NCBI GenBank assembly: GCA_963667205.1
Contig: OY762959.1
Coordinates: 558,001 to 622,000 of the forward strand
Source of the DNA: CF-162 sp963667205
Lineage (GTDB): Bacteria > Chloroflexota > Dehalococcoidia > SM23-28-2 > RBG-16-64-32
Direction of reading: 5' to 3'
DNA: 64,000 nt
The translations under genes and the position numbers were made by a program. Positions 24,244 through 34,423 of this stretch are shown here, one piece after another. The notes below the pieces were generated by a model. The model ran no database searches. It saw only the letters and a program-made list of their open reading frames with translations, and was not told the origin of the DNA. The number at the start of each line of letters is the position of its first letter. Position 1 is the first letter of the stretch.

Positions 24244-24861
24244 GTGCTACCTTGCAGACGTATAACAAAGGGCAAGCGGATCAAGGTTGGGCAGCATGCT
24301 CGTCATCCCTGGCGCATCGGCGAGGTGGCAGCCGACTTCAAGCTGATCGACGTCTGGGCTCTCCCTGCCAGCGGTACGCTGGAGGAGTTCGCCGACTTGC
24401 GCGATCTCTTCGCCAACCTCGAGCCGGGACAGGGTTCGGATTCGCGCCTCTCCAACGGGCTCTTCGCGCTTCGCGAATGGCTTGGCGAGCGGTTCGGCTG
24501 GGACGACCGCAGCAGCCCGCCGCCGATCCCGGGCTGCGAAGAGACGTTGCTGCGCGACCGGCTGCCGGCCGATCTCAGGAGCGAGGAGGACGCCGACGTC
24601 AACGGCCTCGAGTTCCGCCCTGTTTACGCCACGCCCACCGAGTCGGCTTCTGAGATCTCCAACAGCACCGTGCACGCGGTACTGCACCTCGGCTGGGTTG
24701 AGCGGAAGGACGGCAGCTATCGGGGTCAGATGGGCGTGTACGTCAAGCCGCGCGGCCGTCTCGGTCCGTTCTACATGACGCTGATCGCTCCCTTCCGCCA
24801 TTTGATCGTCTATCCCGCGCTGATGCGGCGGATAGACCACGTCTGGAAAACTCGCGCCTAG
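24244..24861 (+). CDS. DUF2867-like protein
   Basis: Up to 205 residues from GTG 24244. The N-terminal core HPWRIGEVAADFKLIDVWALP and LFALREWLGERFGWDD fit the DUF2867 family, often found fused to or near SDR-type epimerases; the C-terminal part ends YMTLIAPFRHLIVYPALMRRI. Function unknown. The start is uncertain: a TATAAC box sits inside the first codons and no ATG/GTG follows in frame, so either GTG 24244 or a rarer start is used. Confidence 0.7.
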   Translation: MLPCRRITKGKRIKVGQHARHPWRIGEVAADFKLIDVWALPASGTLEEFADLRDLFANLEPGQGSDSRLSNGLFALREWLGERFGWDDRSSPPPIPGCEETLLRDRLPADLRSEEDADVNGLEFRPVYATPTESASEISNSTVHAVLHLGWVERKDGSYRGQMGVYVKPRGRLGPFYMTLIAPFRHLIVYPALMRRIDHVWKTRA

Positions 24862-24888
24862 TGCGGGCCGGGCGGGTGCTGCGGGCGC

Positions 24889-24894
24889 TATCAT
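24889..24894 (+). promoter_or_regulatory. -10 box for mini-ORF/HD gene
   Basis: TATCAT, 6 bases before GTG 24901 and 22 bases before the HD-protein ATG. Confidence 0.55.
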
Positions 24895-24900
24895 TGCCCC

Positions 24901-24927
24901 GTGAAGGGAGCGCGCCATGAACCGTGA
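24901..24927 (+). CDS. Possible leaderless 8-codon upstream ORF
   Basis: GTG 24901 lies 6 bases after TATCAT and encodes VKGARHEP then TGA 24925-24927, overlapping the HD gene start (24917) by 11 bases in another frame. The same bases also hold its ribosome site (GAAGGGAG), so translation of the mini-ORF would compete with HD initiation. Chance cannot be excluded. Confidence 0.3.
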   Translation: MKGARHEP

Positions 24928-25489
24928 CGAAGCCTGGGAGATCCTCTGCGAGTACACGAAGGGCGAGCCGCTAAGAAAGCACGGCCTGGCGGTTGAGGCG
25001 GTGATGCGCGCCTACGCCCGCAAGTACAGCGAGGACGAGGAGACGTGGGGCTGCGTGGGCCTGCTGCACGATTTCGACTTCGAGATGCACCCAACCGAGG
25101 ACGAGCACCCCGGGAAGGGTGCACCGATCCTGCGCGAGAAGGGCGTACCGGAGGAGATCGTGCACGCGGTGCTGTGCCACGCTTCTTACCTGGAGAGGCT
25201 GGGTGTGGAGCGCGAGAACATGATGGACCGGGCGATCTTCGCGGTGGATGAGCTGGCGGGGTTCGTGATCGCGGTGGCGCTGGTGCGGCCTAACAAGAGC
25301 ATCCACGAGGTGGAGGTGAGGTCGGTCAAGAAGAAGATGAAGGACAAGGGCTTCGCGCGGACGGTGCGGCGGGAGGACATCACGAGCGGTGCGGAGGTGC
25401 TGGGTGTGGAGCTGGATGAGCACATCCAGTTCGTGATCGACTCGCTGAAGCCGGTGGCGAGCGAACTGGGAATCGCGGGGGCGGCCTAG
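24917..25489 (+). CDS. HD-domain (HDIG-type) hydrolase
   Basis: 190 residues. HD metal site: KHGLAVEAVMRAYA supplies His, VGLLHDFDFE the HD pair, HPGKGAPILRE and EIVHAVLCHA further ligands, VDELAGFVIAVAL the last Asp. Family members hydrolyse phosphoesters of nucleotides; substrate unknown. ATG 24917 with GAAGGGAG 6 bases upstream. Stands alone between DUF2867 and the convergent LysM gene. Confidence 0.88.
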   Translation: MNRDEAWEILCEYTKGEPLRKHGLAVEAVMRAYARKYSEDEETWGCVGLLHDFDFEMHPTEDEHPGKGAPILREKGVPEEIVHAVLCHASYLERLGVERENMMDRAIFAVDELAGFVIAVALVRPNKSIHEVEVRSVKKKMKDKGFARTVRREDITSGAEVLGVELDEHIQFVIDSLKPVASELGIAGAA

Positions 25490-25510
25490 AGCGACGCAGG
25501 GTCGGGTGAG

Positions 25511-26377
25511 TTAGAAGGGCCAGTAGGCAGCTTTGACGGCGAGGACCATCGAGGCGTAGCCTTCGGTGCCGGCGTAGTAGACTCCGGCTTCGGTCGGTGT
25601 CAGCCCCTGGTAGTAGGCGGCGAGCGCGTCATACTGATCGCCGCCGGTCGCGTCGAGGAGGATGTTCAGGTAGCGCACGCCGAGACGGACGTTGTCCCAG
25701 GCGCTCTCACGCTCGTTCAGGTCGAAGCCAAAGGCCTGGGTCTCGAGCCAGAGGACGGTGCCGGGCATGAGCTGCATGATGCCGACCGCTCCCGCGCTGC
25801 TGACCTGCGACTGGTCCCAGCCGCTCTCGACGGTGGCGACCGCCTTGACGAGGCCGGCGTTGACGCCCTCCAGCCGGGCGATCTGATCGATCATCGCCTC
25901 CAGCTCGCGGTCGGACGGCTGATCCGGGAAGAGGAGCAGCGGTATGGCCGGCGACGAGAACGGCGCCGCGATCGTCAGCACCTGGCCGACGTAGATGACG
26001 TCGACGTCGCTGATGCCGTTGGATTCCTGGAGGAAGGCGATGGAGATACTGTGCTCGATGGCGATCGCGCTCAAGGTGTCGCCAGGCTGGACTATGTAGG
26101 AGTTGCCGCCGGTAGCAGAGTCGGCGGGCAGCGCGATGATTGAGCCGCCCCCGTGGCCGGGAATCTCCAGCTCCTGTCCAGGGTAGATGAGGTCCGGGTC
26201 CCTGATGTCGTTCTCGCCGGCGATCTCTTGCACCGTTGATTCGTAGAGGACAGCGATGTACGAGAGCGTCTCGCCGGGCGAGACAACGTGTCTGACCGCG
26301 GCGGATACCGCGCCCACGAAGAGAAACGGCATCATGAGGCCAAGCACCGCTGGAAGAACGAGTCGTCGTAATATCAT
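25511..26377 (-). CDS. Secreted LysM-LysM lytic transglycosylase
   Basis: 288 residues from ATG 26377. Signal peptide MILRRLVLPAVLGLMMPFLF...AVSAA, two LysM modules (HVVSPGETLSYIAVLYES; YIVQPGDTLSAIAIEHS, each ending IYPGQ/IYVGQ), then an SLT domain with catalytic Glu in VATVESGWDQ, GAVGIMQLMP and AAYYQG. It binds and cleaves peptidoglycan outside the membrane. The start at 26377 is chosen because it begins the signal peptide; the frame extends to 26425. Confidence 0.92.
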   Translation of the reverse strand: MILRRLVLPAVLGLMMPFLFVGAVSAAVRHVVSPGETLSYIAVLYESTVQEIAGENDIRDPDLIYPGQELEIPGHGGGSIIALPADSATGGNSYIVQPGDTLSAIAIEHSISIAFLQESNGISDVDVIYVGQVLTIAAPFSSPAIPLLLFPDQPSDRELEAMIDQIARLEGVNAGLVKAVATVESGWDQSQVSSAGAVGIMQLMPGTVLWLETQAFGFDLNERESAWDNVRLGVRYLNILLDATGGDQYDALAAYYQGLTPTEAGVYYAGTEGYASMVLAVKAAYWPF

Positions 26378-26449
26378 GAGTAATACGCCTTGATTGCTGT
26401 ACGTATAGACGCCCCGTAAGGGCATCCGTTACAGGTGGCGCGGACGAGA

Positions 26450-28483
26450 TTACTGCGGTAGCTCGTATGCGATGACGGCTACGGCCGCGCCGCCGGGGAC
26501 CACCGTGATGGGGAGCGCGAGGTCAACCTTATCGATGAGGCAGACCGCCTCTTCGCCCTCGCGGCAGTAGTAGACCTCGCCGGTGGCGCTGAGAATCGCC
26601 TGCCCGGGCGCGGCGTCAGCACCGACCTGGAGCACGACGGCGGCGTAGCTGACCTGGAAGCTGACGTCGGCTTCGGACGGGGTGAGGGCGTCGGCGTTGG
26701 AGGTCTGCAGCGTCAGGCGGGACTCGATCAGGTCGTTGAGGTGGTAGCCCAACGGCGCGCTGAGCCGCAGCTCGATCGTGCCGGCATCGGGGCTGATCTC
26801 CTGCGCAGGCAGGGAGACTTTGATCGTGCGCCCGGACGCCGCGTTGACGGCGACGCCGAGGTTGGTGAGCGCCAGCGTGGAGACGTCGCCGGAGACGAGG
26901 TTGACGAGGCGGACGGCGTGGTTGTTGGTATCGGCGGTGTAGAGACTGCCGCCGGCGGAGACGATAGCCCCGGGCTCGGCGAAAGCGGCGCTGGTGGCCG
27001 CGCCGTCGGCGAGGCCGGGGAAGCCTGAGCCGGCAAAGGTGACGACGTCGCCGGTCTCCGGGTCGACGGTGCGGATCTTGTGGTTGTAAGTGTCCGCGAC
27101 GTAGAGGAGGCCACCGGAGTACGCAATGCCTTGAGGATGCTCGAGCTGGGCGATGCCGGGCGGGCCATCGGCGTCACCGAAGTCGAAGAGGCCGCTACCG
27201 ACGAGCGTCTGGACTGTGCCCGTGCCGTCGAGGGAGAGCTTGCGGACGGCGCTGGACTCGGGGTCGACCCAGTAGAGGTGCGAGCCGTCGGCCGCGAGGC
27301 CGTTGGGCTGGGCAAGCGTGGCGTCGAGGGGCGGGCCGTCGGCGATGCCTTCGGCGCCGCTGCCGGCGAAGACGGCGACGGTGCCGGCAGTGAGGTCGAT
27401 CGTCCAGATCTGGTGCGTGCCGGCCATGCCCATGTAAAGCGTGTCGCCGTCGAGGAGAAGTCCCCACGGCGAGGCCAGCGGCGTCCCCGCGGCGAGAGCG
27501 CCGGGAGCCGGGAACATCCTGGCACGGGTGCCATCGCCGGCGAGCGTCGTTACGGCGCCCGAGGCGAGATCGACGGCGCGCAGGGCGTGGCTGCGAGTGT
27601 CGGCGACGTAAAGGGTGGCGCCGTCGGCGGAGAGCTCGAGTCCCTGCGGCTGGTTGAACTGCGCTTCGTCCGCGAAGCCGTCGCGCAGGCCCTGCTGGCC
27701 GCTGCCGATGGCGCCTTCGAGGCGGCCGTCGAGGCCGGCGATGAGGATGCGATTGTTGCCGGAGTCGGCGATGAAGAGGCGGCCGCCGTCCTCGTCGACG
27801 AGGAGGGCGCCGGGGTGGCTGAGGAAGGCGGTGGCGACGGGTTCGGCCTCGAGATCGAGAGGGATGGGAGTGTAGTCGAGCTGGTCGCTGAAGTCGGCGA
27901 CCATTTGGGCGATGACCGGCTGCAAGGCGTCGTAGACGCCCTCGCCGGAACGGCCGCCGAAGACGTTGCCCACCGGGTCGATGACGAAGACGGTGGGCCA
28001 GGCGTTGGCGCCGTACGTGTTCCAGATCGCGAAGTCCGGGTCGTTGACGACGGGGTGCGGCAGGCCGAGGCGGAGAACTGCTTCGCGGATGCTGTCGTCG
28101 TCGTGCTCGCGGTCGTACTTGCCGGAGTGGACGCCGATGACGACGAGGGCATCGCCGAACTCTTCTTCGAGCTGCCTGAGGTCGGGGACGATGTGCTGGC
28201 AGTTGATGCAGCCGAGGGTCCAGAAGTCGAGGACGACGACTTTGCCGCGCAGGTCTTCGATGGTGAGCGGCTCGCTAACGTTGAACCAGGTGTGGCCACC
28301 GGGGAATTCAGGCGCGGCGACGGTGTCGGCGAGCGACTCACCGGGGACGTCGAGGCCTTCGTCGTCGGGCGAGCCGGAGCCGCCCCCACAGGCCGCGATC
28401 AAGACGGCGGCCGCCGCGATGAGTAGGAGGCCACAGGAGCGCCGCCAGATACGCGGACCGCCCGCCGCATTGAGGTTCATCAT
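26450..28483 (-). CDS. Lipoprotein with thioredoxin domain and NHL beta-propeller
   Basis: 677 residues. Lipoprotein signal (LLLIAAAAVLIAACGGG, lipobox AAC). A TlpA-like thioredoxin domain (about 50-205) carries the redox pair as TLGCINCQHI. Six or so NHL-type blades follow (about 215-530: LLVDEDGGRLFIADSGNNR, LYVADTRSHALRAVDL, LYVADTYNHKIRTVDP), then a C-terminal beta domain with a Cys pair (VYYCREGEEAVCLI). Architecture matches NHLRC2-like proteins. Located on the outer face of the membrane; a disulfide or scaffold role is inferred. Confidence 0.88.
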   Translation of the reverse strand: MMNLNAAGGPRIWRRSCGLLLIAAAAVLIAACGGGSGSPDDEGLDVPGESLADTVAAPEFPGGHTWFNVSEPLTIEDLRGKVVVLDFWTLGCINCQHIVPDLRQLEEEFGDALVVIGVHSGKYDREHDDDSIREAVLRLGLPHPVVNDPDFAIWNTYGANAWPTVFVIDPVGNVFGGRSGEGVYDALQPVIAQMVADFSDQLDYTPIPLDLEAEPVATAFLSHPGALLVDEDGGRLFIADSGNNRILIAGLDGRLEGAIGSGQQGLRDGFADEAQFNQPQGLELSADGATLYVADTRSHALRAVDLASGAVTTLAGDGTRARMFPAPGALAAGTPLASPWGLLLDGDTLYMGMAGTHQIWTIDLTAGTVAVFAGSGAEGIADGPPLDATLAQPNGLAADGSHLYWVDPESSAVRKLSLDGTGTVQTLVGSGLFDFGDADGPPGIAQLEHPQGIAYSGGLLYVADTYNHKIRTVDPETGDVVTFAGSGFPGLADGAATSAAFAEPGAIVSAGGSLYTADTNNHAVRLVNLVSGDVSTLALTNLGVAVNAASGRTIKVSLPAQEISPDAGTIELRLSAPLGYHLNDLIESRLTLQTSNADALTPSEADVSFQVSYAAVVLQVGADAAPGQAILSATGEVYYCREGEEAVCLIDKVDLALPITVVPGGAAVAVIAYELPQ

Positions 28484-28491
28484 TCCAGCAT

Positions 28492-28497
28492 ATGGTA
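28492..28497 (-). promoter_or_regulatory. -10 box for thioredoxin-NHL gene (leaderless)
   Basis: TACCAT on the minus strand, 8 bases before ATG 28483. Confidence 0.5.
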
Positions 28498-28547
28498 CGC
28501 CGGGCGACGGCGGGCAGATTACACCTCGCCGCGACGCCGTCGGCGGG

Positions 28548-28576
28548 TTGACACACTACCTGCAGCCTCATAGTCT
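28548..28576 (+). promoter_or_regulatory. Sigma-70-type promoter of CAP-dockerin gene
   Basis: TTGACA (28548-28553), 17-base spacer, TAGTCT (28571-28576). Expected start near 28583 leaves a leader with GGAAGAGG before ATG 28616: a leadered promoter with a perfect -35. Confidence 0.7.
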
Positions 28577-28615
28577 CGGCTCAAGGCGCCCCCTTTGACA
28601 CCGGAAGAGGTCCCG

Positions 28616-29754
28616 ATGCGCCTATCCCGCTTTGTCGCCGCAACCGCCGCCGCCGCGATCGCGCTTGCCCTGCTGGCGGTATTCGCCTGGAACGGCCAGC
28701 GCGCCAGCGCCGTCCTCGACCCGGACGAGGCCGCGTTTCTGACGATCATCAACCAGTATCGCGCGGATAACGGCAAGGGCCCGCTGGTCGAAGATGCAGG
28801 CCTGCAGGTGGGCTCGGAATGGCTCGCGAACGACAGGCGACGAACGACTACATGTCGCACACGGACAGCCTGAACCGGGGCATGACTGAGCGCCTGCAAG
28901 CGCTGATCAACCCCTTCCCTTACACAACCTGGGGCGAGAATGTGGCCGCCGGTTACCAGACTGCAGCCGCCGTCTTCGACGGTTGGAAGAACTCGCCGGG
29001 GCACAACGCCAACATGCTGAAGGACGAGTACAACGTCCTCGGCATCGCCAAGGTCTGCGCGGCAGGCACGACGTACGGATGCTACTGGGCGAACAACTTC
29101 GGCAGGGTCGCCAACCCGGCGACCCCACCGGCCACCGTCACGGGCTCGCCGACGGCCACGCCGACACCGACGCCGACGGGCGCGCCGACGTCGACTCAGA
29201 CGGCGGCACCAACTCAATCGCCGGCACCGACGGACGGCCCGGGGGTGCCGGCGGACGGCGCGAGCATCCTCCTTGCCCCGCTCTCACCGGGTGACAAGAA
29301 CCTGACGCTGGCGAGCGCCGAGAACCTGGGCCTGGAGGCGGGCGACGTGATCGTCGTCAATCCCGGCGGCCCGAACGAAGAAGTGCAGACGATCCTGGGC
29401 CTCGGCCCGCTGCGCACGGCGAACGGCATGGCGTCATCCCACAGCGCCGGGGAAGCGATCGTCAAGATCTTCTCGGGCGACGTGAACTGCGACGGCATAG
29501 TCGACGAGGCGGACACACTGATCCTCCTGCAACTGGTCGGCGGGCTGGACCCGGCAGCGCCCTGCATCGCCCTTACCGACGTCAACTGCGACGGAACGAT
29601 CGGCGCGGACGACGCGCTCTACACACTGCTCCGCAACGCGCTGCTAATCAGCGACAGCGGATCCCCGACCTGCCCCGAAGTGGGCGGGCCGGTGCCCGGC
29701 AGCACCACCCTGGACGAGGGGGTCTCGACTCCGCAGGGCGGGACGCAGCCGTAG
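28616..29754 (+). CDS. Secreted CAP/SCP-domain protein with dockerin, frameshifted
   Basis: Signal peptide MRLSRFVAATAAAAIALALL, then a CAP domain: FLTIINQYRADNGKGPL, VGSEWLAND, and, after a 1-base loss at about 28835, ATNDYMSHTDS, TTWGENVAAGY, WKNSPGHNANML. The expected codon at the break is ATG (GACATGGCG), the sequence reads GACAGGCG. Then a Thr/Pro linker (about 29130-29240), a small beta module (DVIVVNPGGPNEEVQTIL), and two dockerin-type repeats (GDVNCDGIVDEADTLILLQL; DVNCDGTIGADDALYTLL). The second frame ends at TAG 29752, which is itself followed by an in-frame continuation. Confidence 0.78.
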
Positions 29755-30063
29755 GGAGACTTCTCGGTGATCGAGGTCGTGAACGCCGAGCGGTTCCAGG
29801 TGGGCGACACGGTGCGCATCAACCCGGGCGGGGCGACAGAGGAAGAGAACACGATTGTGGCCATCGAAGGCAACACGCTTGAGCTGGGGACTAACCTGCA
29901 GTTCGCACACGAGGCGGGCGAGGAGGTGGTGCGGGTGATCTGGACGCCACGGCTGCGCCCACCGGATCCAAGCCCAACGCCTTCGACGACGGCGACGGCG
30001 ACTCCGACGGCGATCCCCTCACCGTCTCCTACGGAAACTCCCTCGGAGACCGATCAAGAGTAG
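29755..30063 (+). CDS. In-frame continuation of CAP-dockerin protein after TAG
   Basis: The same frame stays open for 102 codons after TAG 29752-29754. It encodes GDFSVIEVVNAERFQVGD and RINPGGATEEENTIVAIEG, a second copy of the beta module seen before the stop (DVIVVNPGGPNEEVQTIL), then a Pro/Thr-rich tail (DPSPTPSTTATATPTA) and TAG at 30061. GTG 29767 is a possible start, but no signal peptide is present, so as a separate product it would not be secreted. It is most simply the original C-terminus. Confidence 0.6.
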   Translation, partial: GDFSVIEVVNAERFQVGDTVRINPGGATEEENTIVAIEGNTLELGTNLQFAHEAGEEVVRVIWTPRLRPPDPSPTPSTTATATPTAIPSPSPTETPSETDQE

Positions 30064-30113
30064 CCTCCTGTCGTTCGAGAGCCCCAAGATGAGCGGGCCT
30101 GTGTGACAGGCGC

Positions 30114-30404
30114 TCAGTAGGCCGTCCGGAAGTCGTGGTGAGCAGCGGTCGGCTCGCGCCAGTCGGTTTCGACGGCGGTGACGTGGGCGCTCGCGGGACC
30201 CTTGCGCAGTTGGCCTCCGAACTCCTCCAGGTCGTGGCGTGGGCCCTCGGCGAGGACTTCGACGGAACGGCCGTCTGAGAGGTTGCGCACGTAGCCGGTG
30301 AGGCCGAGGGAGCGGGCGCGCTTCTCCGCGTAGTCACGGAAGCCGACGCCCTGCACACGGCCACGGACGATGAGGCACAGAGCGTGGGACCGTCGATCGC
30401 TCAT
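30114..30404 (-). CDS. Acylphosphatase
   Basis: 96 residues. Hydrolyses acyl phosphates. Catalytic Arg in GRVQGVGFRDYA and Asn in GYVRNLSDGRSVEV, the two signature motifs. It begins 3 bases after aroKB ends on the same strand, so it is probably the last gene of the shikimate operon. Confidence 0.94.
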   Translation of the reverse strand: MSDRRSHALCLIVRGRVQGVGFRDYAEKRARSLGLTGYVRNLSDGRSVEVLAEGPRHDLEEFGGQLRKGPASAHVTAVETDWREPTAAHHDFRTAY

Positions 30405-30407
30405 CGC

Positions 30408-32117
30408 TCAGTCGAGCGCGGAGTCGAGGGCAGCAGCGACGACGTCCTCCGGCACGTCGTCGCGGAGGACGGGGCGGCCGATGCCTTCGAGGAGCACCCA
30501 GCGCACCTTCTTGCCCTGCACCTTCTTGTCGAGGGCGACGGCTTCGAGGAGAAGCGCGCGGTTCAGGCCGTCCGCGCTGACCGGCAGGCCGTAGCCTTCG
30601 AGGAGGGCACGCTGGCGGTCGAGCACTTCGGGGGCGAGGAGGCCCATCGCCACGCTCATCCGGCCGGCGGCCATCATGCCGATGCTGTCGGCTTCGCCGT
30701 GGCGGAAGCGGCCGTAGCCGGTCGTCGACTCGATGGCGTGGGCGAGCGTGTGTCCGTAGTTGAGGACGGAGCGCCGGCCCGTCGTCTCGAACTCGTCCTC
30801 GGAGACGACCGCCGCCTTGAAGCAGACGCTGCGGCGGATCGCCTCCACGGTGGCGTCGGGGTCCAGCTTGACGATCGCCTCGGCGTTCCGCTCGAGGAAG
30901 GCGACGTGGGCTTCGGAGTCAAGAAGAGAGTGCTTCAGCTCTTCCGCCAGGCCGGAGCGTATCTCCCGAGCGGGCAGGGTGCGCATGACGGCGGCGTCGG
31001 CGAGGACGAAGCGCGGCTGCTGGAAGACGCCGATCATGTTCTTGGCGCGTGGGTGGTTGACGGCGACTTTGCCGCCGACGGCCGCGTCGACCTGGCCGAG
31101 CATGCTGGTGGGGACGTGGACCAGCGGGATGCCGCGGGCGAAGGTGGCAGCGACGTAGCCGCCGAGGTCGGTGACGACGCCGCCACCGACAGCGACGACG
31201 GTGTGACCGCGCTCGGCACGGTGGTCGATCAGCCAGTCGTAGATATCGGAGGCTGAGTCGAGGGACTTGCTGGCCTCGCCGGGAGGGACTGTGAACGAGT
31301 CGAAGTCGATGCCGGCGGCGCGGAGGGACTCCTCGACCTCGTCTCCGAGGTGGTGCCAGACGGTCTCGTCGCTGACTACGTAAGCGAAGCGGTCGAGGCC
31401 GGCGTCACGCAGCCGCGCACCGAGGCCGGAGAGGGTGCCCCAGCCGACGAAGACGGGGTACTCGCCCGAGGCGGCGTCCACCAGGCAGGCCGCATCCTCC
31501 GGGACGGCATGCAGCGTCGTCGCGGGCGCGGAAGATGACGGCGCGGTCATCGCTTCCAGGCGGCCGGCGACCGCGAGGATGTCCGCGGCGCGTTCATCGT
31601 GCGCGCGGATGACCTCGGCGGCGACCTGCTCCGGCGTGAGGCCGTCGGTGTGCACGGCCCAGTCGCAGAGGGCGTAGAGGTGCTGGCGCGCGGCCTTGAG
31701 CTGCGTGATGCGTGAGAGCGGATCGTCGGTGGCGAGGAGCGGACGGTCGAGCTGCTCCGTGTTCCCGCGCGAGGTCAGCCGGGCGAGGACGGTCTCCGGG
31801 CGCGCCTCCAGGCAAACGACGAAGGCGGCTTCGGCCAGCGCGGTGCGGTTCTCTACCCGGAGGACCGCACCGCCGCCGGCCGAGATGACCACGTTCGATC
31901 GCGCGCAGGCGTCGGCGATCGCCGCGGACTCGAGGTCGCGGAAGGCGTCCTCGCCGGCGTCGCGGAAGATGTCCAGGATCGGCTTGCCCTCGCGCTCTAT
32001 GACGAGCTGATCGGTGTCGACAACGTCCCAGCCGAAGTGCCGGGCGAGGAGCGGCGCGACCGCGGACTTGCCACCGCCCGAGAAGCCGGTGAGGACGATA
32101 CGAGAGGGGGCGCTCAC
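30408..32117 (-). CDS. aroKB: Shikimate kinase / 3-dehydroquinate synthase fusion
   Basis: 569 residues joining steps 5 and 2 of the shikimate pathway. Residues 1-175: shikimate kinase with Walker A GFSGGGKSAV, VDTDQLVIERE and SAGGGAVLRVENR. A linker (about 180-225) leads to dehydroquinate synthase: GGGVVTDLGGYVAATFARG (NAD), SMLGQVDAAVGGK, NHPRAKNMIGVF, and the metal-site region ELKHSLLD, LNYGHTLAHAIE and FRHGEADSIGM. The ATG overlaps the GNAT stop by 4 bases. Confidence 0.95.
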   Translation of the reverse strand: MSAPSRIVLTGFSGGGKSAVAPLLARHFGWDVVDTDQLVIEREGKPILDIFRDAGEDAFRDLESAAIADACARSNVVISAGGGAVLRVENRTALAEAAFVVCLEARPETVLARLTSRGNTEQLDRPLLATDDPLSRITQLKAARQHLYALCDWAVHTDGLTPEQVAAEVIRAHDERAADILAVAGRLEAMTAPSSSAPATTLHAVPEDAACLVDAASGEYPVFVGWGTLSGLGARLRDAGLDRFAYVVSDETVWHHLGDEVEESLRAAGIDFDSFTVPPGEASKSLDSASDIYDWLIDHRAERGHTVVAVGGGVVTDLGGYVAATFARGIPLVHVPTSMLGQVDAAVGGKVAVNHPRAKNMIGVFQQPRFVLADAAVMRTLPAREIRSGLAEELKHSLLDSEAHVAFLERNAEAIVKLDPDATVEAIRRSVCFKAAVVSEDEFETTGRRSVLNYGHTLAHAIESTTGYGRFRHGEADSIGMMAAGRMSVAMGLLAPEVLDRQRALLEGYGLPVSADGLNRALLLEAVALDKKVQGKKVRWVLLEGIGRPVLRDDVPEDVVAAALDSALD

Positions 32118-32581
32118 TCGCCGACCTCCTGGTAGCGGGCCGGGTCTCCGCGCTCCATCCAGCGCTCCGGCCGGTCGAGCGGCCGGAAGCCGAACTGGCG
32201 GTATAGGCCGTGAGCGTCATCGGTGCCCAGCATGATGCGCCGAACGCTCCGCAGGTCAGGGTGAGTCGTCACGGCCTCGACGATCAGCTTGCCAAGACCC
32301 TTGCCGCGGTGCGCTTCGTCGACGAAGACGTCCGCGATGTACGCAAACCAGGCGTGGTCCGTGATCACACGGGCGAAACCGACCTGGCGCTCGCCCTCGA
32401 AGAGGCCAAAGTTGAGCGAGTTCTCGATCCCCTTTGTGACGACGTCGCGGGGAATGCCATGCGCCCAGTAGCTCTCCGTGAGGACGGAGTGGATGTAGTC
32501 GACGTCCAGCCGTGAGGAGTCGGTCGTGACGAGATAGGCGTCGCGGCGCAGTTCGTATGCTGCGGATCGATTGGAGGTCAT
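32114..32581 (-). CDS. GNAT-family N-acetyltransferase
   Basis: 155 residues. Acetyl-CoA loop in the V..EAHRGKGLGKLIVEAV form, preceded by the beta-strand core GFARVITDHAWFAYIADVFV and followed by LGTDDAHGLYRQFGF. Substrate unknown. Four bases after aroC and overlapping aroKB by 4, so it is embedded in the shikimate operon although no pathway role is evident. Confidence 0.9.
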   Translation of the reverse strand: MTSNRSAAYELRRDAYLVTTDSSRLDVDYIHSVLTESYWAHGIPRDVVTKGIENSLNFGLFEGERQVGFARVITDHAWFAYIADVFVDEAHRGKGLGKLIVEAVTTHPDLRSVRRIMLGTDDAHGLYRQFGFRPLDRPERWMERGDPARYQEVGE

Positions 32582-32585
32582 CCCG

Positions 32586-33757
<1,172 letters not shown>

Positions 33758-33761
<4 letters not shown>

Positions 33762-34423
33762 GAGCCGGCCTTCAGGGCGGTCGCCTCGCTTGGCTCGCTG
33801 TCCTCGTCTTCTTCCGGCGCCGGCGGTGGTGCGACGGTGATGGCGAGCGGGCGGCCGGTGTCGCTCAAGCGGAAGCGGCCGCCGAGCGTCTCGATTATCT
33901 CGTCGGCGGTCCAATCGTCCCAGTCCACCTCACACGCACCCTCGCGGGTGGGCTCGGTCGAGAGGATGCACTCGCGGAGGGTGGCGCCGGACTCGTCGCG
34001 GAAGGCTGTGTAAACGTCGATCTGGAGGCGCTCCGGCCGGAAGTGCGGCAGCTCGTAGAAGAGCATCTCGGCGGCGCTGGCGCTGATGGCGATGCCCTCC
34101 TGCAGGGGGTTGCGCATCTCGATCCACTGGCCGTCGACGAACTTGTACTCGCTCTCGGCGGTCGCGGAGACGCGCACGAAGTCGGCCTCGACGTGGACGA
34201 GCTGCAGGCTCTGGACGCCGCGCCAGACCTCGACGGCGAGGGGCTTCGGGCGCTTCTGCGAGCGCCAGCCGTCCAGGCAGTCCTCGACGATGTCGCGGAT
34301 CACCTTCGTGTCGCCGTCGGCGGCTGCCTTACGCCAGGCCATGGCGGCGCGTGTGCCCTGCACGATGATGTAGGCGAGGACGAGGAAGAGGAGGAATATG
34401 ACGAGGAGGGCCCACTGCAGCAT
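33758..34423 (-). CDS. Membrane-anchored protein with Tim44-like fold (uncertain)
   Basis: 221 residues. One N-terminal membrane helix (LQWALLVIFLLFLVLAYII), then a soluble domain: DCLDGWRSQKRPKPLAVEVWRGVQSLQLVHVEAD-like strands, EYKFVDGQWIEMRNPLQEG. The strand-helix order and EYWTF-like motif recall Tim44/NTF2-like domains, which I cannot confirm. Acidic C-terminal tail. Start overlaps the aroE stop, so cotranscribed with the aro genes. Confidence 0.55.

Noticed and set aside
28819..29754. Treating the second CAP frame as a gene of its own starting at ATG 28819
   Set aside because: It starts in the middle of a CAP domain and lacks a signal peptide; it is the frameshifted continuation of 28616.
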